In this document: positions 1 through 5,119 of the stretch, piece after piece | How positions within the stretch are numbered: position 1 is the stretch's first letter | Layout: every line of letters starts with the position of its first letter | Origin: Calditrichota bacterium | GTDB lineage: Bacteria; Calditrichota; Calditrichia; RBG-13-44-9; J075 | NCBI GenBank assembly: GCA_024275555.1 | Contig: JAJRYW010000671.1 | Coordinates: 1-5,910 of the forward strand | DNA length: 5,910 nt | Direction of reading: 5' to 3' | Position numbers and translations under genes: made by a program | The notes under the pieces: generated by a model | The model's input: only the letters and a program-made list of their open reading frames with translations | Database searches by the model: none | What the model was told of the DNA's origin: nothing

Positions 1-17
1 AATTGAGAAACTTCCAT
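1..17 (-). CDS. Start of an unidentified gene downstream of fliD (partial, 5 codons visible)
   Basis: On the minus strand an ATG at 17-15 opens a frame reading M-E-V-S-Q before the window ends. A strong Shine-Dalgarno (AAAGGAG) lies 6 nt upstream, and the ATG is about 38 bp past the fliD stop. The close spacing and shared orientation suggest that the flagellar operon continues here. Too little protein is visible to name it. FlaG-, FliT- or CsrA-type genes are common next to fliD/fliS, but nothing seen here picks one. Confidence 0.6.
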
Positions 18-34
18 GTTGCACTCCTTTAATG

Positions 35-56
35 AATTAAACATCCCTGTTTAATT
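35..56 (-). other. AT-rich hairpin over the fliD stop codon
   Basis: AATTAAACA (35-43) and TGTTTAATT (48-56) are perfect 9-bp complementary arms around a 4-nt TCCC loop. The structure overlaps the fliD stop codon (57-55) and lies before the next gene's Shine-Dalgarno. It is AT-rich and has no following U-run, so it is more likely a weak intercistronic structure than a terminator. It may have no function. Confidence 0.3.
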
Positions 57-585
57 ATTGTCCCATAAAACTACCTGAGATCATTGAAATAAAACTCGAT
101 TGCGAATTGAACTGCGCATAAGCGGCTTGTAGTTGAGCAAATTGTTTGCGATAGTATTCCATTTTCCGGTCGACTGATTTTTCCAGCAGGTCAATTCGAT
201 TATTTAGCGCCGTGATCTGGCTTTCGTACAATGTTTTTCTTTTGGAAATAATCCCCTGGCCGCCGGTCATATTGTCGATGATGGTCGAGAGCCGCGTGGA
301 ATAGCCGTCCGAAGAGTTAAACAGTTGTTCAACCTGGTCGAGGTTGTCCCGAATCATATCCTCTAACTTATCGCTATCTTTGATGCTTAAAGTGCCGTCC
401 GTTGCCGTTTCAATACCGAGTGCGTTTAGGGTAGTGGGGTCTCCGGAAGAAAGGCCGGTGATGGCGTTTGCCATCTGGGTGCGGAACTGCAATTTTAAAT
501 TGGTTACCGTAAAATCGCCGCTCAGGGGGCCGCGCTGATAGGTCGTCGTATTCACCGCCGTATTGGACTTTACGAAATCCAGCAC
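55..585 (-). CDS. fliD: Flagellar cap protein FliD, C-terminal part (separated from the N-terminal part by an in-frame stop)
   Basis: This frame is the direct continuation of the 586-1473 reading frame after one TAA. It carries the rest of FliD_C: the conserved GPLSGDFTV segment (about residues 19-27 of this part), LGIETATDGTLSI near 56-68, DNLDQVEQLFN near 80-90, and a long helical or coiled-coil C-terminus (about 112-160) ending in NSQSSFISMISGS, as FliD proteins usually do. The two parts together give about 472 codons, a normal FliD length. A GTG (585-583) follows the TAA with no gap, so reinitiation is formally possible, but I see no Shine-Dalgarno before it. FliD forms the cap at the growing filament tip and needs both termini for its D0/D1 core. 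This piece alone should not work. It could be half of a pseudogene, a readthrough product or a sequence-error artefact. Confidence 0.8.
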   Translation of the reverse strand: MLDFVKSNTAVNTTTYQRGPLSGDFTVTNLKLQFRTQMANAITGLSSGDPTTLNALGIETATDGTLSIKDSDKLEDMIRDNLDQVEQLFNSSDGYSTRLSTIIDNMTGGQGIISKRKTLYESQITALNNRIDLLEKSVDRKMEYYRKQFAQLQAAYAQFNSQSSFISMISGSFMGQ

Positions 586-1473
586 TTAGTTGTAGGCGTC
601 AATAAAATCCTGAATTTTGCCTTTAATCTTCTCAACATCATTCTGGACATTAATGACCACCGGCGCTTCTCCGACGGCCTGAACTTTCTTCAGGTTAATC
701 GTTAAACCGTTCAGAGCATTTTCTAACGTATTGGAATTACTCTGGATACTAATTCCATCCACAAGGGCAATCGCGTTGAGTTCGGTGCTGTCATAGACAT
801 AACCGCCGGAGGTCCCGTTCATCTGCACCGAATCGTTCATGCCAATGGTCGAGAGCAGGGTTCCGGAGGCGTCGCTGAGACTCATCTCAAAGTCAGCCCC
901 GGTTTCTTCGCTGGTAAAAACCAGTCGACCCGTGGTTCCGGAATCTTTCACCACCGAGGCCCTGATGCCGATAGCAGCCTGATCATTGACGGCTGTAACG
1001 ATCTTATTCAGCACAGCCTCATCATCGTCGGCGGCATCCAGGGTCACCGACACCGGGGTGGCGGTACCGTTCACCGTGACGTTGAAAGTAAAACTGCCCG
1101 CTCCCAGGGAGCCCACCAGGCTGGTTCCGGCCAGGGTATATTGATTCGAGACAATTTTATCGGCTTTGGCAAGTTGGGAGACAAACAGCGTATGGGAAGT
1201 CGCTACCGCGTTAGAGTCGGAGGTCACTGTTGCAACGGTTTCATCCGAACTTGTGGCGGCTTTGCTTCCAAAAATTGAAGTAGAGCCGGTATACCCCAGC
1301 TCTGTCACAATGCTGTCTAAAGAAGATAATTTGCTTTTTAAATCGTTGAACAGATTTATGCGCTTATCGAAGATACTCTTACGCGCCTCCAAATTACGGA
1401 TTGGCTGCTCCTCTAATCTACGATAGTTTTGCAAAAGGATGTCTATGTTGTTGCCGCCAAATCCGGAGATCAT
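586..1473 (-). CDS. fliD: Flagellar cap protein FliD, N-terminal part (ends at a premature TAA)
   Basis: FliD (HAP2) caps the filament and guides polymerisation of exported flagellin outside the cell. The 295-residue product begins with the FliD_N region (about 1-100: a helical stretch ending near residue 60, then the VTSDSNAVATSHTLFVSQLA segment in which FliD proteins read A-x-x-G-x-Y-x-v-x-V-x-x-L-A). It continues through the middle domains (GSFTFNVTVNGT near 125-137, TGRLVFTSEETGADF near 185-199) into FliD_C (NALNGLTINLKK near 253-264). It stops at FIDAYN, a point where family members continue without a break. The start is well supported: AAAGGAG lies 7 nt before the ATG, and the fliS stop is 16 bp upstream. 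Alone it lacks the C-terminal D0/D1 helices. The TAA at 588-586 is the oddity. The same codon ends fliS, the flagellin gene and the downstream half, so general codon reassignment is unlikely. Confidence 0.88.
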   Translation of the reverse strand: MISGFGGNNIDILLQNYRRLEEQPIRNLEARKSIFDKRINLFNDLKSKLSSLDSIVTELGYTGSTSIFGSKAATSSDETVATVTSDSNAVATSHTLFVSQLAKADKIVSNQYTLAGTSLVGSLGAGSFTFNVTVNGTATPVSVTLDAADDDEAVLNKIVTAVNDQAAIGIRASVVKDSGTTGRLVFTSEETGADFEMSLSDASGTLLSTIGMNDSVQMNGTSGGYVYDSTELNAIALVDGISIQSNSNTLENALNGLTINLKKVQAVGEAPVVINVQNDVEKIKGKIQDFIDAYN

Positions 1474-1489
1474 CAGAGTACTCCTTTTG

Positions 1490-1825
1490 TTATGTTAAAT
1501 TAAACGCTTGCGCCCAGGTCTCTCGAAGGTCCCGGAGTATTTCCAGGGGTTCTTCGGTATTACCTTTATAGAGACACTCCTGGCAATAGCGATATAGTCT
1601 GAAAAAACCCAATGCTTCCTGCTGGTAATCAAAATTGAGGGCCGCAATCAACTCGACAAATACTTGTTGCGCTTTTTTCAGATCACCTTTACGTACGGAG
1701 ACAATTCCGAGGTCGTAGAGTTTTAAGATAAGTTCGGTCGGGTCTGCATTTAAGATGCTATTCTGGTTGTATTTGCTGATACCTTTTCTGGCGACAGGTT
1801 TTTTGTAGGCAACTGCAGTCTCCAT
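1490..1825 (-). CDS. fliS: Flagellar export chaperone FliS
   Basis: FliS binds the C-terminal disordered helix of flagellin in the cytoplasm and keeps it monomeric until export. The 111-aa protein has the family's signature near residues 19-38 (YNQNSILNADPTELILKLYD), then amphipathic helices with RKGDLKKAQQ (45-54) and a final helix around EILRDLRETWAQAF (95-108). It is somewhat shorter than the usual 120-135 aa; the shortening seems to lie in the helix-1/helix-2 region. The start is supported by AAGGAG 7 nt upstream of the ATG. The gene lies between flagellin and fliD, whereas many bacteria have flagellin-fliD-fliS, so the last two genes are swapped here. It should be co-transcribed with flagellin, subject to the hairpin at 1873-1900. 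Confidence 0.9.
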   Translation of the reverse strand: METAVAYKKPVARKGISKYNQNSILNADPTELILKLYDLGIVSVRKGDLKKAQQVFVELIAALNFDYQQEALGFFRLYRYCQECLYKGNTEEPLEILRDLRETWAQAFNLT

Positions 1826-1872
1826 TCTCGTTCTCCTTATGCGCTAAAGTTTTCCATTACCAACCAACAGAG

Positions 1873-1900
1873 AGAGCCGGCCCCGATTGGAACCGACTCT
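1873..1900 (-). other. Intercistronic hairpin between flagellin and fliS
   Basis: Read on the minus strand, AGAGTCGGTTCC (1900-1889) can pair with GGGGCCGGCTCT (1884-1873) over all 12 positions, counting G-U pairs, around a 4-nt AATC loop. It begins 9 bp after the flagellin stop and about 47 bp before the fliS start. No U-run follows, so it is not a classical intrinsic terminator. A plausible role, by inference, is 3'-end protection or partial attenuation that keeps flagellin mRNA well above fliS-fliD. Confidence 0.65.
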
Positions 1901-1909
1901 TTACTCTGT

Positions 1910-2749
1910 TTAACCAAATAACTGCAACACGTTTTGCGGGGCCGAGTTAGCTTGCGCCAACTGTACCGTAGCGGTTTGTTGCAAGATTTGCAGCTTGGTA
2001 ATTTCCAACTGCTCCTTGGCAATATCCGCATCCATAATCCGGCTGGCCGCTGCTTCGGTGTTGGTAATGGCACTTTGCAGCGTGGATTCCTTTACATCAA
2101 GGCGCTGAATTAACGAACCGATAGATTGCAATTCGGTGGTTACCCTCGAAATAGCCGTATCCAAACTACTCAGGGTGGTGCTGAGTGCACTTCCCTGCAA
2201 GTCAGAGGAGTCTAACCCGTTTAAGCCGAAATCAGTCGAATCAATCGTTGCTGACAGGCTCACCGTCAGGGTGTCGCCTCCACTGGCCCCGGTTTGGAAG
2301 ACCTTACTGGTAAAATTGGCGTTCAGCAATTTAGATCCGTTGAAGCTTGTCTCACTGATCACATCGTCAACTTCATCGAGCATATCGCCGATTTGGGTGA
2401 CGATTGCAGCGAGTTCTTCCGAACCATAACTGCCATTCCCGGCCTGGATCACTTTCTCCTTAATACCAACAAAAATATCGTTGATGTTTTGCAGCCCGCC
2501 TTCCGCAACCGAAAGAATATTTTTGGTTTCGCCGACGTTATTCAGAGCTTGAGAAAGAGAACGCGAACGAGCCTGCAACTTTTTGGAGATGGTGTACCCG
2601 GCCGGATCATCCGCAGCGGAGTTAATACGCCGCCCCGATGCCAGACGCATCTGATGCGTGCCAATCTTACTATTGAGGGAATTCAGCGCGTTGAGTGCGT
2701 TCAACGCTCCAACATTGGTAAGAATCCGAGAACCACTAAAGAATGCCAT
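1910..2749 (-). CDS. fliC: Flagellin (short, 279 aa)
   Basis: This is the structural subunit of the flagellar filament, exported by the flagellar type III apparatus and polymerised under the FliD cap. The N-terminal D0/D1 region spans about residues 1-145, with NVGALNALNALNSLN (12-26), RLASGRRINSAADDPAGYTI (35-54) and ETSFNGSKLLN (133-143). The C-terminal D1/D0 region spans about 186-279, with LDVKESTLQSAITNTEAAASRI (217-238) and the conserved ending APQNVLQLFG. Only about 40 residues separate the two, so the surface D2/D3 domains are almost absent. A strong Shine-Dalgarno (AAGGAGG) sits 7 nt before the ATG, and a sigma-28-like promoter lies about 65 bp upstream. The segment matching the TLR5-contact helix of enterobacterial flagellin reads FVGIKEKVIQ (93-102) and lacks the key Arg of that helix. 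It is the first gene of the operon. Confidence 0.96.
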   Translation of the reverse strand: MAFFSGSRILTNVGALNALNALNSLNSKIGTHQMRLASGRRINSAADDPAGYTISKKLQARSRSLSQALNNVGETKNILSVAEGGLQNINDIFVGIKEKVIQAGNGSYGSEELAAIVTQIGDMLDEVDDVISETSFNGSKLLNANFTSKVFQTGASGGDTLTVSLSATIDSTDFGLNGLDSSDLQGSALSTTLSSLDTAISRVTTELQSIGSLIQRLDVKESTLQSAITNTEAAASRIMDADIAKEQLEITKLQILQQTATVQLAQANSAPQNVLQLFG

Positions 2750-2813
2750 AACAATACCTCCTTGTACTTAATTAAACTAATTAGGGCGTCCGTGCCCGTA
2801 AATCTGATAAACA

Positions 2814-2840
2814 TTATCGTATCTCCCCTGCGGGACTTTA
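2814..2840 (-). promoter_or_regulatory. FliA (sigma-28) type promoter of the flagellin operon
   Basis: On the minus strand TAAAGTCC (2840-2833) and TACGATAA (2821-2814) are separated by exactly 11 nt. The enterobacterial FliA consensus is TAAAGTTT-N11-GCCGATAA, so 6 of 8 bases match in the -35 element, 6 of 8 in the -10 element, and the spacing is right. Position and orientation fit: transcription would begin near 2807 and give a 5' leader of nearly 60 nt before the flagellin ATG. This predicts that a FliA homologue expresses flagellin late, after the hook-basal body is complete. Confidence 0.8.
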
Positions 2841-2871
2841 GCTTTTTCAAAGAGGAGTTTATTTTCTTGAT

Positions 2872-2960
2872 TCCCGGCGGTTTGACGAGCGGCCTTTTCG
2901 CCGCCGGGGAAATCTCATTCTTGACGCTTCTCAACGCGCGGGCAGGAAAAACCGCCGGGA
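2872..2960. repeat. GC-rich inverted repeats upstream of the flagellin promoter
   Basis: TCCCGGCGGTTT (2872-2883) has a perfect 12-bp inverted copy, AAACCGCCGGGA (2949-2960). A second, closer inverted copy of the core, CCGCCGGG (2901-2908), can pair with the same left arm, so two mutually exclusive hairpins are possible. GCGGC/GCCGC (2889-2893 and 2900-2904) adds a small inner stem. The set begins 32 bp upstream of the -35 element. It could be a terminator insulating the operon, a binding site or repeat debris; the sequence does not decide. Confidence 0.5.
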
Positions 2961-3262
2961 CAGCAGGCGCAACCAGCGGTTAATTTATCAGCCTGTAGAA
3001 AAAACGTTTCTCCGGTCTTGATTCCGAGCAGCAATAAAATGCTTTACCATCGATTTGATTAATTCTACTTTAAGACTGACGGTTCGGTTATTTTTGGGCC
3101 GGTTTTCGAAATTCTTGGTGATTTCCTATTCGGAAGTTCTCGTTTGGGGAAAATTCATGCTTGACCACAGTTTCATACACAGAACCTTTGGTTTTACGTG
3201 GAAATCAATCGAGGACTCTCCAACTGGTAAGTTTCCGGATGATAGCCGGAAAACAAAAAAAT

Positions 3263-3430
3263 GGGCGCATGTCAAATTGCACAATGGAAGGCCGTTAAAA
3301 CGGCTATGTAATAATTTCTTTCTCATTAACACCGGGCTTAAGCCCGGTGTTAATGACATCTTGCAGCGATCATTTAACCGTTTCAACGGTTTTTAAAGAA
3401 TGTCTGTAAAATACAATTTGTCATGCGCCC
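3263..3430. mobile_element. Nested-palindrome element with terminal inverted repeats (MITE/REP-like, 168 bp)
   Basis: The ends are GGGCGCATGTCAAATTG (3263-3279) and CAATTTGTCATGCGCCC (3414-3430), inverted copies matching at 16 of 17 positions. Inside are three hairpins in a near-symmetric layout: GCCGTT-AA-AACGGC (3291-3304), a perfect 34-bp palindrome (3323-3356), and AACCGTT-TC-AACGGTT (3376-3391). The outer two share the core CCGTTnnAACGG. AAAATG occurs at both edges (3258-3263 and 3433-3438) and could be a target duplication, although the right copy is offset by 2 nt. There is no transposase and no plausible ORF inside, so it would be non-autonomous. Frames through the right and left hairpins read NRFNGF and SRFNGL; I recall such strings from spurious small proteins in related genomes, which would fit a dispersed repeat, but I cannot check this here. 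Confidence 0.65.
3323..3356. repeat. Perfect 34-bp palindrome without a loop
   Basis: The arm TCATTAACACCGGGCTT (3323-3339) is followed at once by its exact reverse complement (3340-3356). As RNA it would be a very stable hairpin with a minimal loop. In DNA it is a cruciform candidate. It is the centre of the 3263-3430 element. It has no adjoining T-run on either strand, which argues against a simple intrinsic terminator. Confidence 0.9.
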
Positions 3431-3477
3431 CCAAAATGCATTTTACTCTTATTAAAACATTACCTTAGGTGCGAAGA

Positions 3478-3858
3478 TTAAATTTTGATAATCTCAAAAA
3501 ATTTAAGCGAACCGTGAATTAGTAAAAGTGGAATTTCTAAATAACTGACATTAACATCAATTTCCTGGATTAAATAGAATTGCCACTCCGGCCCGGCCCC
3601 CACTTTTTTCTCCCCTAAAAAGCCGCCTTTTTGAGAACACAAGAATTCCAGGGATAACGAAACTGTTTTGAACAGGCGCCAATCCCGAGAAATTCCCACG
3701 ATTAAATATGAGTTGGCTTTTGATTCGGTAGATTTGAACTGCGAAATGTTTGCTCCCGCTTTAAAGGCATAGGAGTCCCCTGCAACCGGGGATGTGGAAG
3801 CCACAAAAGCGATAAACAAGATGATGACGGCCTGAAATTTAAAACGAAGATCAAACAT
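3478..3858 (-). pseudogene. Truncated PorT-like outer-membrane beta-barrel protein
   Basis: From the ATG at 3858 the product has a clear Sec signal peptide (residues 1 to about 26: basic MFDLRFKF, hydrophobic AVIILFIAFVA, exit near SPVAG). It continues as an OMP_b-brl_2/PorT-like start: AFKAGANISQF (31-41), YLIVGISRDWRLFKTVSLSLEFLCSQKGGF (51-80) and VSYLEIPLLL (104-113). In this family YLEIPLLL is normally followed by a Lys-Pro-Tyr strand and roughly 80-100 more barrel residues. Here the frame ends 13 residues later with an unrelated tail, and I could not recover the barrel in the other frames up to the element at 3430. An in-frame ATG at 3894 would add 12 residues before the signal peptide and is less likely; neither start has a clear Shine-Dalgarno. 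It is probably a degraded remnant, with the repeat element on its broken side. Confidence 0.55.
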
Positions 3859-3925
3859 AGAGTAACCCGGGCAAAAATTAGTCTGAAATTTCAAATATTC
3901 GGTAGCATAAATTTTCCAAATTTGT

Positions 3926-4009
3926 CACTCACCACTCACCACTCACCACTCACCACTCACCACTCACCACTCACCACTCACCACTCACCACTCACCACTC
4001 ACCACTCGT
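3926..4009. repeat. Heptanucleotide tandem array 1: CACTCAC x11 plus one CACTCGT
   Basis: Twelve head-to-tail 7-bp units occupy 84 bp. The first eleven are identical CACTCAC; the twelfth (4003-4009) is CACTCGT, the unit of the second array at 5550-5626. The last base of the array is also the last base of the metallo-beta-lactamase gene's stop codon (4011-4009, minus strand), so the array starts exactly at the end of that gene. On the minus strand a GG doublet recurs every 7 nt. A frame through it on the plus strand encodes only a 7-residue peptide repeat and is not taken as a gene. Short heptamer families of this kind (STRR) are known from filamentous cyanobacteria. Confidence 0.97.
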
Positions 4010-4893
4010 TATTCATTTCGTTTCTTCCAATACCGGATCAACCCGGCCACACTCATCCAGGGCGGATTGGCGGCGTTATAGCGGGCAATCCCCAGGTCAT
4101 CGACGCCGTAATCCGCGAGTTGGTTTTCCGCCCAGGTCTGGAATTTCGGGGTCATCTCTTCAGCGGTCTCGCCCCGCTCCAGGTGTTCCCGAATCCAGTT
4201 GGCCCAGTCTTCCAAGCCCTGGGTCAGATCGTCAAAGTGATCGACGATGTTGTCAACCTTTCCGAAGTGGGTTAAATAGAGCGCCTCGGGATTCAGCGAT
4301 TTGATTAATTTGATCGACTCAATCCAGTCTTCGATGTTGATATCCGGCGGCGGGCAGGGGGGGGCGACCGGGCCGTTGCCAAGTTTAACTCCGGCAACAT
4401 CCCCGGTGAAGATGACGCCATCCAACTGCCAGGCGATATGGTGCACGGCGTGGCCGGGAGTGTGCCAGGAAACAAAGGTATGATCGCCAACGGTAATGCT
4501 CTCCCGGTGGGCTACCGTGCGCAACTGTGCTTCCGGGATAGATTGCATATCTCCCCAAAGACGGTCCATATCATCCCGGTAAATCCGCCGCGCCGAACTC
4601 ATCAGCTTGCCGGGATCGGCCATGTGTTTGGCGCCGAAGGGGTGCAGGTAGATAGCTGCTCCTTCCCGGGCCATCGCCCAGGCCGCCCCGGCGTGATCAA
4701 GATGGATGTGGGTCAGAAAAACATGTTTCACATCGCGGACCCGGTAACCGTGTTGTTTAAGCCCCTCTTCCAAATGCGGAAAAGTCGAGTGCGGCCCGGT
4801 CTCGAACAACACCGGCCCTTCGCTGGTTTCCACTAAAAAAGAAGCAATCGTTCCTTCCAGGTCCTGAAAGTGAAGATCTAATATTTTTACCAT
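4009..4893 (-). CDS. Metallo-beta-lactamase-fold hydrolase
   Basis: This is an intact 294-aa protein with the full set of binuclear metal ligands: HxHxDH at residues 62-67 (THIHLDHAG), H148 in HTPGH, D165 in FTGDV and H209 in YLTHFG. The domain spans about residues 1-215. The helical C-terminal region (about 216-294), rich in Trp, is typical of glyoxalase II-like and related MBL hydrolases and may cap the active site. The substrate cannot be read from sequence; a thioester or another small ester or lactone is possible. No signal peptide is seen, so it is cytoplasmic. The ATG is supported by AAAGGG 7 nt upstream. No flagellar link is evident. The gene is divergent from the HNH gene across about 225 bp, and its stop codon abuts heptamer array 1. 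Confidence 0.9.
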   Translation of the reverse strand: MVKILDLHFQDLEGTIASFLVETSEGPVLFETGPHSTFPHLEEGLKQHGYRVRDVKHVFLTHIHLDHAGAAWAMAREGAAIYLHPFGAKHMADPGKLMSSARRIYRDDMDRLWGDMQSIPEAQLRTVAHRESITVGDHTFVSWHTPGHAVHHIAWQLDGVIFTGDVAGVKLGNGPVAPPCPPPDINIEDWIESIKLIKSLNPEALYLTHFGKVDNIVDHFDDLTQGLEDWANWIREHLERGETAEEMTPKFQTWAENQLADYGVDDLGIARYNAANPPWMSVAGLIRYWKKRNE

Positions 4894-5030
4894 AGCAAAG
4901 CCCTTTGAATTTTCTTTTAAAACCCCGGTTTATCATTTAAATTGAATTTTAGTTAACACGTGTTTCCAAGATATAAGAATCACGGAAAGGCGCAATAGTT
5001 TTTCAAAATTTAATGCGGCAAAAACTTAAT
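4894..5030. promoter_or_regulatory. Spacer between the divergent MBL and HNH genes
   Basis: This AT-rich spacer should hold the promoter of the metallo-beta-lactamase-fold gene, but I could not assign -35/-10 boxes with confidence. A perfect 10-bp palindrome, AACACGTGTT (4955-4964), lies about 60 bp upstream of that gene's ATG and is of a size that could be an operator. A small hairpin, AAACC-CC-GGTTT (4920-4931), lies nearer the start. No regulator is identified for either. Confidence 0.3.
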
Positions 5031-5107
5031 GTCCACGAATTTCACGAATTTCCACGAAGCGTCTTTTATGAGAAAACTCTTCGCGTTCCTTTGTGAAATT
5101 CGTGGAC
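5031..5107. repeat. 15-bp inverted repeat in the HNH gene leader, with an internal CACGAATTTC direct repeat
   Basis: GTCCACGAATTTCAC (5031-5045) and GTGAAATTCGTGGAC (5093-5107) are perfect inverted copies separated by 47 bp. The left side also contains a short direct repeat: CACGAATTTC at 5034-5043 and 5043-5052, then CACGAA at 5053-5058. The right arm ends one base before the HNH gene's Shine-Dalgarno (5109-5115), so folding in the mRNA would place the ribosome site at the base of a long stem. It could be translational control, an operator or a dispersed repeat that has supplied the leader. Confidence 0.75.
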
Positions 5108-5108
5108 C

Positions 5109-5115
5109 AGGAAAG
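5109..5115 (+). promoter_or_regulatory. Ribosome binding site that sets the HNH gene start
   Basis: AGGAAAG precedes the ATG at 5120; its AGGA core ends 7 nt before the start codon. The open frame extends up to a GTG at 5093, but that codon lies inside the inverted-repeat arm and has no comparable site, so the ATG at 5120 is preferred. Confidence 0.7.
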
Positions 5116-5119
5116 AACA

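Larger units (their letters stand above)
2841..3477. other. Gene-free stretch upstream of the flagellin promoter
   Basis: I see no credible gene on either strand here. The open frames in it lack ribosome binding sites and family-like sequence, and several are forced by the palindromes. It contains the GC-rich inverted repeats at 2872-2960 and the nested-palindrome element at 3263-3430. Between 2961 and 3262 I see nothing definite. One weak possible terminator for leftward transcription is AACCGC (2981-2976, minus) pairing with GCGGTT (2955-2950), followed by a short T-run. Confidence 0.6.

Noticed and set aside
586..588. Non-canonical amino acid or genetic-code reassignment at the fliD TAA
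   Set aside because: Selenocysteine uses UGA and pyrrolysine UAG, and TAA is an ordinary stop for three neighbouring reading frames. A nonsense mutation, sequence error or reinitiation is simpler.
2701..2934. Minus-strand 77-aa frame upstream of and overlapping flagellin
   Set aside because: It runs through the sigma-28 promoter and flagellin leader in another frame, with no protein-like features.
3055..3396. Small genes across the palindromic element (plus 3055-3396, minus 3126-3386)
   Set aside because: Both frames are forced open by the palindromes, have no Shine-Dalgarno and show no domain; they fit a non-coding repeat better.
3922..4275. Plus-strand open frame with LTTHHSP repeats
   Set aside because: It is produced by reading the 7-bp array in frame and then the antisense of the metallo-beta-lactamase gene; it has no ribosome site and no independent homology signal.
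5031..5107. Integron attC-type recombination site
   Set aside because: The arms lack the paired R/L boxes with an RYYYAAC core, and no integrase or cassette series is visible.
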